A stretch of 64,000 bases of DNA from Streptosporangium sp. NBC_01495 (lineage in GTDB: Bacteria > Actinomycetota > Actinomycetes > Streptosporangiales > Streptosporangiaceae), in the NCBI RefSeq assembly GCF_036250735.1, contig NZ_CP109430.1, positions 9,920,001-9,984,000 of the forward strand, read 5' to 3'. Made by a program: the position numbers and the translations under genes. Positions 1 to 8,737 of the stretch are shown here, piece by piece (position 1 is the stretch's first letter; each line of letters opens with the position of its first letter). The notes beneath the pieces were generated by a model. It made no database searches, was not told the origin of the DNA, and saw only the letters and a list, made by a program, of their open reading frames with translations.

Positions 1-1
1 T

Positions 2-310
2 CTCTTCACCGGCCGTCCCGCCGGCGTGTGCTGCGAGGGAGACATCGATCTCTGCACGCGGCGCGTTCTGGTGCGGGCGCTCGCCACAGCGGTGGAACGG
101 ACCGACGGCGATCTGTACGCCGACCTCCGGGGCGTCGACTTCGTCGACGTCGGCGGCCTGAGAGTGCTGGCGGAGACGGCGTTCGGGATGGCGGGCGGCC
201 GAAGACTGATCGTCGACGGTCTCCGCCCGCACACGCGGCGGATCGTCGAGCTGTGCGGCTGGACGGAAGTACTCACCACCGGTCCGGGCACCGTAACCAC
301 AGTGGGATAA
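2..310 (+). CDS. STAS-domain protein, C-terminal part (5' end outside window)
   Basis: The frame is open to the left edge, so the start lies outside; about 102 codons are visible, ending TAA at 308-310. What remains is one STAS fold of the anti-sigma-antagonist type: a strand reading DLRGVDF, the loop DVGGLRVL, then helix and a C-terminal RRIVELCGW stretch. In SpoIIAA-like antagonists the loop reads DSxG and its serine is phosphorylated by an anti-sigma kinase. Here that serine is absent, so classical phosphorylation switching looks impossible. Such degenerate STAS tails occur in actinomycetes at the end of MEDS/sensor proteins, which is my guess for the missing N-terminus. Two further partner-switching genes follow on the same strand. 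Confidence 0.75.
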   Translation, partial: LFTGRPAGVCCEGDIDLCTRRVLVRALATAVERTDGDLYADLRGVDFVDVGGLRVLAETAFGMAGGRRLIVDGLRPHTRRIVELCGWTEVLTTGPGTVTTVG

Positions 311-523
311 CGCCTGGTTGCTCCTCAGTTGTACCGTAAGAGTTCTCTAGAGGAATTCGGAGGATCGTACGCTGAGAGTTACCAGATCGGCCCCCTCCCC
401 GGCTCCCGGCCCCTGGGTGATCGTGATCGGGTCGCTGCTCTCCCGTTCCGATCCGGGCATCATGCCCGGCGGCCGTCTCCCTGCCGAGTCTTCCTCCCAC
501 CGACTGTCTGCAGAGGTATATCC

Positions 524-895
524 GTGAGCGCTGCCGTCCGCGTGACCGACGTGTCCGACCCCGCTGCGCAGGAGACGCTTCTCCTGGCCCTGGCCGGCGA
601 GCTGGACTACAGCAACGCCGAGCGGTTCCACCACGACCTGCAGGAGGCCATCGGCGAGAACAGGGGCGACCTTGTCATCGACCTGACCGACCTGACCTTC
701 TGCGACTCCACGGGAATCCAGAGCTTCCTGAACACCCGACAGACCGTCCAGGACCGCGGCGGCAGCATCGTCCTGGTCAATCTGCACCCCCGCCTGGAGA
801 GGCTCTTCCACCTGACCGGCCTCGCCCAGGCCTTCGGCATCCAGCCCACCGTGGCCGACGCCCTCAAGGCGCTGCGGCCCAGCCGGCCGTCGTAG
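524..895 (+). CDS. anti-sigma factor antagonist (STAS domain)
   Basis: This 123-residue protein is a complete single STAS domain (roughly residues 12-115). The phosphoacceptor loop CDSTGI is intact, so it can be switched by an RsbW/SpoIIAB-type kinase, unlike the preceding gene. The frame is open far upstream, but I choose GTG 524 because AGAGG lies 7 bases before it and the STAS homology begins just after. The expected role is binding the anti-sigma ATPase and releasing a sigma factor. The likely partner, an RsbW-like ATPase, is encoded about 190 bases downstream on the same strand. No sigma factor gene is visible nearby. Confidence 0.85.
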   Translation: MSAAVRVTDVSDPAAQETLLLALAGELDYSNAERFHHDLQEAIGENRGDLVIDLTDLTFCDSTGIQSFLNTRQTVQDRGGSIVLVNLHPRLERLFHLTGLAQAFGIQPTVADALKALRPSRPS

Positions 896-1088
896 CGGAT
901 CCCGGCCCCGCTCGGCCGTCGCTTTCCGGGGTACGACCGAGCGAACATCTGTTGGCTCGGGCGGTCGTAAGTTGGCAATGAGCGGGCAGGTGTCTAGCAT
1001 CGTGTAACTCGTCAGCAACGCCCTGATTCTGGAGCAAGTCGGCTCGCCCCCCGGTGACTGCCAGATAAGGCGACCTCAAGGGGGTGTC

Positions 1089-1613
1089 GTGACCGGCGAC
1101 CACGGCCAGCACTGGCCGATCGACGAGGATCTCAGCGCTCTGCGGGAGCGTCTCCAATATCATGCCGGTCGAGCCGGCATGCGGGGCGAGCGGCTGGACG
1201 ACCTCCTCCTCGTCACCAACGAGGCGGTCATCAACGTCCTGGAGCACGGCGGGGGCAAGGGCACGCTGGCCATCTGGCAGGACGAGACCCACCTGACCAT
1301 CGACGTCACCGACACCCTGGGCCTCCTGACGATCTGGCACGTCCCCGGCGAACGTCCGACGGGGACCGTGCGGGGGTTCGGCCTGTGGTTGATGAACCAG
1401 CTGTGTGACGAGTTCGCCATCGAGCGGACGGAGCAGGGGTCGCGCGTCCGCCTGCGCATGCGCCTTGGCCGTCCGGCGGACGGGAACGGGTCCGGTGGTT
1501 CGGCCGACTCCGCGCGGGAGGGTTTCACCTCCGGCACCCCCGATCCCGTACGGGGTGCCCCCGACTCCACGCGGGACGATCCCGGCCAGGACGAGTTCCA
1601 GGTCTCCTTCTGA
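1089..1613 (+). CDS. RsbW-like ATP-binding protein (anti-sigma / serine kinase type)
   Basis: This 174-residue protein has a GHKL (HATPase_c) fold. The N box reads TNEAVINVLEHG near residue 40, a DVTDTLG G1-like loop lies around residue 76, and the G2 lid GFGLWLMNQ lies around residue 97. The family binds a sigma factor or phosphorylates a STAS antagonist. A Gly/Ser/Asp-rich tail from about residue 130 carries no recognisable domain. Start GTG 1089 follows a purine-rich AAGGGGG. With the two STAS genes upstream this forms a plausible partner-switching cassette. The target sigma factor is unknown and could be encoded elsewhere. Confidence 0.82.
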   Translation: MTGDHGQHWPIDEDLSALRERLQYHAGRAGMRGERLDDLLLVTNEAVINVLEHGGGKGTLAIWQDETHLTIDVTDTLGLLTIWHVPGERPTGTVRGFGLWLMNQLCDEFAIERTEQGSRVRLRMRLGRPADGNGSGGSADSAREGFTSGTPDPVRGAPDSTRDDPGQDEFQVSF

Positions 1614-1817
1614 CAGATCCCGGAGAATTCCGGGGAAACGCCGGTCACGAGTCCGGCGGCCTTCGTGGCCCGTCGGCGGCGGGCCACGAAAAGTCCGTGA
1701 TGAGGCGTGACATGTGGACGCGGTCTGACGGGCCTGACGGGCGGACGCGAGCCCGCCGGCCGTGACGGGCCGGCCGGAACCAAGGCCAGAGCCCAGAGGT
1801 CAAGGCCGGAGGCGGGA

Positions 1818-3518
1818 TCAGGTGATGTCGCGGCGCCGGAGGCCGAGCAGCCCGGCGACGGCGAGCAGGGCGGCGAGGGCGGACAGTGCCAGAAGAGGCA
1901 CGACGGAGAAGCCGACGCCGAGAAGGATCTTGGGGATGTGGGCGAACGGGGAGAAGATCATGACATCGGCGGAGGCCTGACCGAACTCCACGACCAGCTC
2001 CAGGACGAGGAACACCGCCAGGAACGTCCAGCTGACGGCGGCGGCCAGGCGCGGCAGCAGGCCGTACAGGGCGAGGGTGATCCCGGTGAGGACCCAGACG
2101 GCGGGGATCCAGAGCAGCGTGGCGCCGAGGACGCGGGGAAACTCGTTCGCGACGTCGCCCGTGCCCAGGCCGTACGTGAGACCCGCGGCAAGACCGAGTA
2201 CGGACACCATGAGCGCCGGTCCCGCGAGAGCGAAGAACAGGTGGGCGCCCACCCAGCGGACCCTGCCGACCGCCGTGGCCAGGATGATCTCGGCCAGGCC
2301 GCCGCGCTCCTCGGCCTGCGGGCGGAGCATGGTCAGGATCGCGTAGCAGGCGATCACCTGGCTGAACACCATGGTGGAGAAGGTGAACAGGGCGTCCGTC
2401 CCGTTCACCCCGGGGAAGAGGTCGCCCAACTGGTCCTGGGCGCCCCGCGCACCCCCGCCGAATGCGACCCCGAGCACCGCGCAGCCGGCCGTCCAGGCCA
2501 GCAGGGTGCCGCGGTTCACCCGCCAGGCGATGGAGAGGGCGCCGCGCAGGCCGGGCGCCGCGACGGCGGGTCCCGGACGGGAGGGCAGCAGGCCCGCGGC
2601 GAGGTCGCGGCGGGCGGACAGGGCGTGGGCGGCACCGACCAGGAGCACGGTCAGTACGGCGAAGAGCGGCAGGATCCACCAGCGCTCACCGGCGAAGGCG
2701 CGGGTGAGCCTGACCCAGCCGAGCGGGGACAGCCACGGCAGCCACGCCGCCCCGCCCGTCTCACCACCGGCCGGACGGTTACCGGGAAGATCCTCCCCGG
2801 CATCCGAGGGGACGGAGAGAAGGTCGCCCATGGCCCGGACCAGGAACGCCAGGCCCAGCCCGGCGAAGGCGATGCCTCGGGCGGCGGAGGCACCCCGGGT
2901 GAGCTGGGCGGCCACGGCCGCCGCTCCGGCGCAGACCCAGCCGAAGCCCGCCGCCGACAGGCCGAGGACCGCCGCCCCCGCCGCGGGAAGCCCCGCGGAC
3001 ACGAGCGCGACGATGATGAGCGCCGCGGCCAGCAGGTTGGCCGAGAGCGTCACCGCCAGTGCCGCGACCAGCGGCGCGTGCCGCCCGACGACGGTCGAGC
3101 CGAGCAGCTCGCGGCGCCCGGTCTCCTCCTCGACCCGGGTATGCCTGATCACCAGCAGGATGCTCGCGACACCGGTCAGTATCGCGCTCGACATGCCCGC
3201 GCTCCAGGCGGTGATCCCGCCCGCGGTCGCCGCGTAGATCGGCCCGCGCAGGGCTCGCTGGGCCGGATTCAGCGTCGCGATCTCGGCGTACTGGCGCAGC
3301 GCCTCCTGGGTGGGGTAGAGGTCGGCGACCCCCGCGGCCATGGCGAGGACGATCAGCGGCACCGCCACGAGCCAGATGGGCAGCAGGAGGCGGTCGCGGC
3401 GCAGGATGAGCCGGACCAGCGCGCCGGCCCCGGCGACCTCGCCGCTCACCGGGATCGGCGCGCCGGTCCCGGTGAGCCGGCCGCGCATCGCGCCGGTCGC
3501 GGCGAACGGGCCGCTCAT
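1818..3518 (-). CDS. ABC exporter permease (two-half ABC-2 type)
   Basis: This 566-residue polytopic membrane protein has about twelve hydrophobic segments arranged as two similar halves. That layout matches actinobacterial ABC permeases annotated as exporters of polyketide antibiotics. A soluble loop rich in Gly/Asp (about residues 236-256) separates the halves. The ATG overlaps the stop of the upstream ATPase gene (ATGA, 3515-3518), so the two are translationally coupled. The cassette order is TetR repressor, ATPase, permease, all on the minus strand. Export of a small hydrophobic or antibiotic-like compound is inferred from family and the TetR context; the substrate cannot be told. Confidence 0.85.
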   Translation of the reverse strand: MSGPFAATGAMRGRLTGTGAPIPVSGEVAGAGALVRLILRRDRLLLPIWLVAVPLIVLAMAAGVADLYPTQEALRQYAEIATLNPAQRALRGPIYAATAGGITAWSAGMSSAILTGVASILLVIRHTRVEEETGRRELLGSTVVGRHAPLVAALAVTLSANLLAAALIIVALVSAGLPAAGAAVLGLSAAGFGWVCAGAAAVAAQLTRGASAARGIAFAGLGLAFLVRAMGDLLSVPSDAGEDLPGNRPAGGETGGAAWLPWLSPLGWVRLTRAFAGERWWILPLFAVLTVLLVGAAHALSARRDLAAGLLPSRPGPAVAAPGLRGALSIAWRVNRGTLLAWTAGCAVLGVAFGGGARGAQDQLGDLFPGVNGTDALFTFSTMVFSQVIACYAILTMLRPQAEERGGLAEIILATAVGRVRWVGAHLFFALAGPALMVSVLGLAAGLTYGLGTGDVANEFPRVLGATLLWIPAVWVLTGITLALYGLLPRLAAAVSWTFLAVFLVLELVVEFGQASADVMIFSPFAHIPKILLGVGFSVVPLLALSALAALLAVAGLLGLRRRDIT

Positions 3519-4525
3519 CGCGCGGATCCCGGCGAATCCGCCGTTCCCTCGGCTGCCTTGGCGGTTTCCGCTCCGGGCATCGCCTTCACCGTTTTCTTTC
3601 CGGCTGCCACCCTCGTCGGGGTCCTCTCATCGGGATGCCCGGCTGTCACCTCGTAGTGGCGCAGGAAGAGCTCCTCCAGGGTGGGTGGACGGCTGGTCAG
3701 CCCGCGTACCCCGATCTCGACGAACCGCCGCAGGAGGCCGTCGAGCTCGGCGGTGTCCACGTCGCAGCGCACGCCGGTGCCGTCGATCCGGAGATCGTGG
3801 ACGCCCGGTAGGCCGTCGAGGCCGACGGGCGGGCCGGCCAGCTCGGCGGAGACGGAGGTGCGCGTGAGGTGGCGGAGTTCGGCGAGGGTGCCGCTCTCCA
3901 CGGCCCGGCCGTCCCGGATGATCGTCACGCGGTCACACAGAGCCTCGACCTCGGCCAGGATGTGGCTGGAGAGCAGGACCGTACGCCCCCGCAGGCGCTC
4001 CTCCTCGACGCATCGCTGGAAAACGGCCTCCATCAGCGGGTCGAGGCCGGCGGTGGGCTCGTCGAACAGCAGCAGCTCCGCGTTCGACGACAGGGCGGCG
4101 ATCAGCGCGACCTTCTGCCGGTTGCCCTTGGAGTAGGCGCGGCACCGCTTCGTCGGGTCGAGGTCGAAGCGCTCCAGCAGCCGCGCCCGCCGCGCGGCGT
4201 CGAACCCGCCCCGCAGGCGGCCGAGCAGGTCGATCACCTCGCCTCCCGACAGGTTGGGCCACAGCGCGACGTCGCCCGGCACGTACGCGAGGCGGCGGTG
4301 CAGTTCGACGGCGTCGCGCCAGGGGTCGCCGCCGAGAAGCAGGGTGGAGCCGGAGTCGGCCCTCATCAGGCCCAGCAGGACGCGCAGTGTCGTGGTCTTT
4401 CCCGCCCCGTTCGGGCCAAGGAAACCGTGGACCTCCCCGGTCCGTACCGACAGATCCAGGCCGTCGAGGGCGCGGGTCCTGCCGAAGGACTTCACCAGGC
4501 CCTCGGCGCGTACGGCGTCAGTCAT
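3515..4525 (-). CDS. ABC exporter ATP-binding protein
   Basis: This 336-residue ATPase has Walker A GPNGAGKTT near residue 37, a divergent signature YSKGNRQK and Walker B LLLFDEPTAGLDP. A C-terminal extension of about 100 residues is typical of drug-export (DrrA/NatA-like) ATPases. The frame extends upstream, but I place the start at ATG 4525 (MTDAVRAEGL), where the ABC fold begins. This overlaps the end of the TetR gene by 8 bases. It is coupled to the downstream permease through ATGA. The C-terminal tail after about residue 300 is Ala/Thr/Lys-rich and probably disordered. Confidence 0.88.
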   Translation of the reverse strand: MTDAVRAEGLVKSFGRTRALDGLDLSVRTGEVHGFLGPNGAGKTTTLRVLLGLMRADSGSTLLLGGDPWRDAVELHRRLAYVPGDVALWPNLSGGEVIDLLGRLRGGFDAARRARLLERFDLDPTKRCRAYSKGNRQKVALIAALSSNAELLLFDEPTAGLDPLMEAVFQRCVEEERLRGRTVLLSSHILAEVEALCDRVTIIRDGRAVESGTLAELRHLTRTSVSAELAGPPVGLDGLPGVHDLRIDGTGVRCDVDTAELDGLLRRFVEIGVRGLTSRPPTLEELFLRHYEVTAGHPDERTPTRVAAGKKTVKAMPGAETAKAAEGTADSPGSAR

Positions 4526-5135
4526 CACCCTGCTCCTTGCGGTAACGGTCCAGCCCGTCACGGGCCTGCTCCGCCAGCTCCGGACCCGTGAACGACGGGG
4601 AGACGATCTCCAGCATCGCGGCACTGACCCGGGGGGCACCCTCGGCGGACATGGGGTCGGCGCCCATCGCGCGGGCGACGTGCGCCCGCAACACGTGGAC
4701 GCCCAGTTTCATCGCGGTGAAGACCGCCGCCTGGGCCCGGACGTCCGGGCGGTCGCCGAGGAACCGTTCGGTCAGCGCCACCATGTCGTCGAACAGCACG
4801 GCGGCGCCCGGCGAGCCGTCCGCCAGGGCCCGCGACAGGTAGAGCATGACGGGCGGTCCCGCCCGGTAGACCTCGGAGACGAACTCCGGCTCGTCCAGCC
4901 GGTGCTCGTCCAGTGCCTCGTGAACGTTCAGCTTGACGAACTCCAGCACGTAGGCGTCACAGGCTTCGCGCAGGCCGTCCTTCGATCCGAAATGGTGCTG
5001 CACGAGGCCGAGCGACACGCCCGCCTCCTCGGCGATGGCCCGCAGGGTGGCCCCCCGGATCCCGTGCTCGGCGAAGTGCGCGAGCGCGGCGTCCCTGATC
5101 CGCGCCCGAGCGGTCAGGTCTTCGACTGGTCTCAT
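4518..5135 (-). CDS. TetR-family repressor of the ABC exporter
   Basis: This TetR-type regulator of about 205 residues has an N-terminal helix-turn-helix (ALAHFAEHGIRGATLRAIAEEAGVS-type, with VQHHFGSKDGL recognition helix) and a variable ligand-binding C-terminus. Two other in-frame ATGs exist (5153 and 5144). I prefer 5135 because the 5153 codon lies inside a 38-bp palindrome that looks like the operator. The gene heads an operon with the ABC ATPase (8-base overlap) and permease. Repression of its own operon and release by an exported compound is the usual logic and is my inference here. Confidence 0.85.
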   Translation of the reverse strand: MRPVEDLTARARIRDAALAHFAEHGIRGATLRAIAEEAGVSLGLVQHHFGSKDGLREACDAYVLEFVKLNVHEALDEHRLDEPEFVSEVYRAGPPVMLYLSRALADGSPGAAVLFDDMVALTERFLGDRPDVRAQAAVFTAMKLGVHVLRAHVARAMGADPMSAEGAPRVSAAMLEIVSPSFTGPELAEQARDGLDRYRKEQGDD

Positions 5136-5144
5136 GTACGGCAT

Positions 5145-5182
5145 CCTATACATATGACTTGTAAAAAAGTCAGCTGTATAGG
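5145..5182. promoter_or_regulatory. 38-bp palindromic operator upstream of tetR-ABC operon
   Basis: The arms CCTATAC...GACT and AGTC...GTATAGG are perfect inverted repeats, and 32 of the 38 bases pair about a centre at 5163/5164. It sits immediately upstream of the TetR start on the minus strand, with a T/A-rich middle unusual for this GC-rich DNA. Position and symmetry fit a TetR dimer site overlapping the promoter. Confidence 0.8.
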
Positions 5183-5396
5183 CAGGCGTTCGCGAGTCAT
5201 CTCTCTGTCACCGACCCACCCCTCTCCGTACGCAATCCTTGACCGTCATCTGGCGGAAGATCGATGTACCGGCCAAATGTCCGAGATACGCTTATATGTG
5301 CAGTTAAGCGCCTTATCGGGTGATGTCAGTCGACCCCGCCGTCCCGGTTCTCTCCGTCTCACTCAGCCGTACGCAGGTTCGGAAGGGATGGTCCGA

Positions 5397-5675
5397 ATGA
5401 GAGTTGTCGTCGATCTGGCGCGGTGCCAGGGATACGCGCAGTGTGCCTTCCTGGCCCCGGACACGTTCCGGATGCGGGGCGAGGAGGCGCTCATGTTCCA
5501 CTCCAGTCCCGACGAGGCTCAGCGGGACCAGGTCCTGCGCGCGGTGGCCGCCTGCCCGGTCCAGGCGATCCTCGTCGACCTGCTGGACGCGGCCGGGATC
5601 CCGCCCGCGACGGCGACCGGAACGGCGACGGCCGCGACCGCCGCGGCGACGGCGACCGGAACGGGAACGGCGTGA
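5397..5675 (+). CDS. 3Fe-4S type ferredoxin of a P450 system
   Basis: This 92-residue soluble ferredoxin has cysteines at residues 10, 16 and 53 (C-x5-C ... CP), the pattern of single-cluster 3Fe-4S ferredoxins that serve bacterial P450s. The start is ATG 5397 with GGAAGGG 9 bases upstream; ATG 5388 would sit too close to that site. The last 20 or so residues are a pure Ala/Thr/Gly tail encoded by a GC-rich imperfect repeat and have no counterpart in typical ferredoxins. Its stop overlaps the reductase start (GTGA), so the two are coupled. It carries electrons from the reductase to the P450 encoded next. Confidence 0.9.
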   Translation: MRVVVDLARCQGYAQCAFLAPDTFRMRGEEALMFHSSPDEAQRDQVLRAVAACPVQAILVDLLDAAGIPPATATGTATAATAAATATGTGTA

Positions 5676-7063
5676 CCAGCGAGCGGAGCAGGGAGACGTT
5701 CAGGCACGACGGCCGCATCGTCGTCGTCGGCGCCTCCCTCGCGGGACTGCGGGCCGCGGAGGCGCTCCGCGACGAGGGCTTCACCGGGTCGCTCACCCTC
5801 GTCGGGGACGAGGCGTGCGAACCCTACGACCGGCCGCCGCTGTCCAAGCAGGTCCTGACCGGCTGGGTGCCCGCGGACGGCACCGCGCTGCCCCGGCGTC
5901 GTGAGATCGACGCGGAGTGGCTGCTCGGCGTGCCCGCCTCCGGGCTGGACCTCGCGGGTAAGCGGGTGGAGCTCGCGGACGGGCGGGAGGTCCCCTTCGA
6001 CAGGTTGCTGATCGCCACCGGTGTGCGCGCCAGGCCCTGGGCCGACAGGGCCGAGGCCGCCCTGGACGGCGTGTTCGTGGTACGCACGCGCGACGACTCG
6101 GGCCGCCTGTGGGAGCGGCTGGCCGCCGGGCCCGGCCGGGTGCTCGTCATCGGGGCCGGTTTCGCCGGTTCCGAGATCGCCTCGGTGTGCCGCGAGCGCG
6201 ACATACCGGTGACCGTCGCCGAGACCGCCGAGGCCCCGCTGGTGGGAGCGCTCGGAAGCATGGTCGGCTCGATCGCCGCGAACCTCCAGCGCGCCCACGG
6301 CGTCGACCTGCGCTGCGGCGTCAAGGTCACGCGGCTGGAGGGGGACGAGCGGGGACGGGTGCGCCGCGCCCACCTCTCCGACGGCGGCACGGTCGACGCC
6401 GACGTGGTGGTGGTCGCGCTCGGCGGCGTGCGCAACACCGAGTGGCTGCGGGACTCGGGACTGGCCGCCGGTGTCTGGGGGGTGGCCTGCGACTCGGGCT
6501 GCCGGGCGTTCGACGTCAACGGCCTGGTCACCGACGACGTCTTCGTCGCCGGGGACGTGGCACGCTGCCCGCACCCGGTCTACGAGTACCGGTTCCTGTC
6601 GCTGGAACACTGGGCCAACGCGGTGGAACAGGCCCAGGTCGCGGCCCACAACATGGTCAGCTCCCCGACCGACCGCTGGCCGCACCTGTCCATGCCGGCG
6701 TTCTGGTCGATGCAGTTCGGCGTCAACATCAAGTCCGTCGGTGTCCCGGTCCTGTCGGACGAGGTCGTCGTGACGCAGGGATCGGTGGAGGAGCACCGTT
6801 TCGTCGCCGCGTACGGCTACCGCGGCCGGGTCACCGCGGCGGTCAGCTTCGACAACGCCAAGTGGCTCGACCACTACCGGCACCTGATCGAGACGGCGGC
6901 GCCCTTCCCGCCCTCCTGTCCCACACCCGACCAGCCCGCCGACATGAAGCCGGTACCCGCCCACTTCCCCAACTCGGTGATCATCACCCAAGGAGCCACG
7001 GTGGTGGTCACCGGCTACGAGCCCAGCGAGCGGCGCGTGGCGTTCGCGCGGCCGGGCGGCTGA
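5672..7063 (+). CDS. FAD-dependent ferredoxin reductase
   Basis: This 463-residue flavoprotein has an N-terminal FAD-binding dinucleotide fold (VVVGASLAGLRAAEAL, about residue 17), an NAD(P)H-binding fold (VLVIGAGFAGSEIASV, about residue 158), the FAD-contacting VFVAGDVARC motif near residue 290 and a reductase C-terminal domain. It matches the rubredoxin/ferredoxin reductase family that feeds bacterial class I P450s. GTG 5672 overlaps the ferredoxin stop by 4 bases. With the genes on each side it completes a NAD(P)H to FAD to 3Fe-4S to P450 chain. Confidence 0.92.
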   Translation: MTSERSRETFRHDGRIVVVGASLAGLRAAEALRDEGFTGSLTLVGDEACEPYDRPPLSKQVLTGWVPADGTALPRRREIDAEWLLGVPASGLDLAGKRVELADGREVPFDRLLIATGVRARPWADRAEAALDGVFVVRTRDDSGRLWERLAAGPGRVLVIGAGFAGSEIASVCRERDIPVTVAETAEAPLVGALGSMVGSIAANLQRAHGVDLRCGVKVTRLEGDERGRVRRAHLSDGGTVDADVVVVALGGVRNTEWLRDSGLAAGVWGVACDSGCRAFDVNGLVTDDVFVAGDVARCPHPVYEYRFLSLEHWANAVEQAQVAAHNMVSSPTDRWPHLSMPAFWSMQFGVNIKSVGVPVLSDEVVVTQGSVEEHRFVAAYGYRGRVTAAVSFDNAKWLDHYRHLIETAAPFPPSCPTPDQPADMKPVPAHFPNSVIITQGATVVVTGYEPSERRVAFARPGG

Positions 7064-7133
7064 CCTGTTCGACCGGGTCCGACCGGGTCCAAGCGGGGAC
7101 GGCGGGAACCGGCACACCCTAGGAGAAGCGGCC

Positions 7134-8354
7134 ATGACAGTCACCCAGGCGTCCAGCACCTTCCAGCGGATCCTCGACCACTCCAGCCGGGCCGACCCGT
7201 ACCCGCTCTACGCCGAACTGCGCAGGACCCCGGTGGCCCGGCAGGAGGACGGCGGCTACATCGTCAGCACCTACCGGGAGATCACCGCGCTGCTGCACGA
7301 CCCGCACGTCAGTTCCGACACGGACAACCTCCACGATCCGGGACCCTCCGTCGCCATACGCGGGGACTCACCGGCCTTCATCGGCCTCGACCCGCCGCAG
7401 CACGACCGGCTGCGCCGCATGGCGATGCGCTACTTCGGCCCCCCGCACTCGCCCACGCTGATAGACGACATGCGTCCCGACCTGAACGCCATCGTCACGA
7501 ACCTGATCGACAACCTGGTGAGCAAGGACGAGATCGACGTCGTCGACGACTTCGCCTACCCCTTCCCCGTCACCGTGATCTGCCATCTGCTCGGCGTACC
7601 CCGCGAGGACGAGCCGCGGTTCCACGGGTGGGTCGAGGCGATCGTCGCACTGCTCGACTTCAACCCCGCGACGGACCCCGAGGACCGCATGCGGGAGGGC
7701 GTACGGGCCCGCGAGGACCTCAGGGCGTACCTCGCCGAGCTCCTGGAGAGCCGTCGCGGCCGGCCACCGGGAAACGACCTGCTGTCCCGGCTGGCCAACG
7801 ACGACGGACCCGACGGGCGCATGACGGACGAGGAGATCGTCAGCACCGCCAACCTGCTGCTCATCGCGGGCCACGAGACGACCGTCAACCTGATCACCAA
7901 CGGCGCGCTGACGCTGCTGCGCCACCCCGACGTGCTGGAACGCCTGCGCCGCGAGCCCGGAATGATCGTCCGGACGGTCGAGGAACTGCTGCGCTACGAG
8001 CCTCCGGTGCAGCTCATCCTCTGGCGGGCCGCGTACAGCGACCTCACCGTCGCGGGCACCACCATCCCGAAGGGCTCGCGGATCACGCTCGTGCTCGCCT
8101 CCGGCAACCGCGATCCCTCCTACTTCCGCGACCCCGACCGGTTCGATCCCGACCGGCGGGACAACCAGCACCTCGGTTTCGGCGGGGGCGTCCACCTGTG
8201 CTTCGGCGCTCCCCTGGCCCGGCTGGAGACGCAGATCGCGCTGAACGAGCTCTTCCGCAACCTGGAGAGTCCCCGGCTCGTCGCCGACCCGCCCCCGTAC
8301 CGGCAGAGCGCGGTCCTGCGCGGCCCGCGCCACCTCCTCGTCAGGCAGGAGTGA
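7134..8354 (+). CDS. cytochrome P450 (class I, soluble)
   Basis: This 406-residue P450 is complete, with the I-helix oxygen-activation motif AGHETT (about residue 246), the K-helix ExxR in EELLRYEPP and the haem loop FGGGVHLCFG with Cys at residue 356. AGGAGA precedes ATG 7134. It is the terminal oxygenase of the ferredoxin/reductase operon. The substrate is unknown. The cholesterol oxidase gene 1.2 kb downstream on the same strand recalls actinomycete choP-choA gene pairs, so a sterol or steroid substrate is possible but unproven. There is no transmembrane segment. Confidence 0.95.
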   Translation: MTVTQASSTFQRILDHSSRADPYPLYAELRRTPVARQEDGGYIVSTYREITALLHDPHVSSDTDNLHDPGPSVAIRGDSPAFIGLDPPQHDRLRRMAMRYFGPPHSPTLIDDMRPDLNAIVTNLIDNLVSKDEIDVVDDFAYPFPVTVICHLLGVPREDEPRFHGWVEAIVALLDFNPATDPEDRMREGVRAREDLRAYLAELLESRRGRPPGNDLLSRLANDDGPDGRMTDEEIVSTANLLLIAGHETTVNLITNGALTLLRHPDVLERLRREPGMIVRTVEELLRYEPPVQLILWRAAYSDLTVAGTTIPKGSRITLVLASGNRDPSYFRDPDRFDPDRRDNQHLGFGGGVHLCFGAPLARLETQIALNELFRNLESPRLVADPPPYRQSAVLRGPRHLLVRQE

Positions 8355-8737
8355 CGGTACGGGGCCGAGCCGGGCAGAAGGGCTCGCGCGTCACCGGGTC
8401 CACATCCCGATCCGTACCGACACCCCGGCTGAGGCGTGCAGCACGGGAGGGTGGTCCGGGGCGTCGAGCCCTCCCGCCTGGAGCAGGTCCTGGTCCAGGT
8501 GGATCTGCATCGCCGTTTCATCCCGGTATCGCGTCCGGCGAAGGCACCTCGGCGGAGTTCCGGGGCGCCCGCGCCACGGGGACGGTCCAGCTTTCGGAAC
8601 TCTCCGTAAAACAGTTCGCTCACCGTGCGCAGCGACGCGGGGTCGCGGGCGGTCACGGGATGTAATCGTCCCGGGCACAGGAGCCCGCCGACCGGTCACC
8701 GCCAGAAGTGATCGGCGGCCGAACGCACGGGGGATTC
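8355..8737. other. 383-bp gap, no convincing gene
   Basis: I see no confident gene. On the minus strand 8391-8510 can encode a 39-residue piece beginning MQIHLDQDLL, and another minus frame near 8600-8656 begins MTARDPASLRTVSELFY. They are in different frames and do not join, so they may be remnants of one decayed minus-strand gene or chance. There is no clear terminator behind the P450. Confidence 0.35.

Noticed and set aside
1707..3656. 649-codon plus-strand open frame opposite the ABC permease
   Set aside because: Shadow of a membrane protein gene; extremely Gly/Glu/Arg-biased.
8391..8510. 39-codon minus-strand gene
   Set aside because: Too short, no ribosome site or family I recognise; kept only as a possible remnant.
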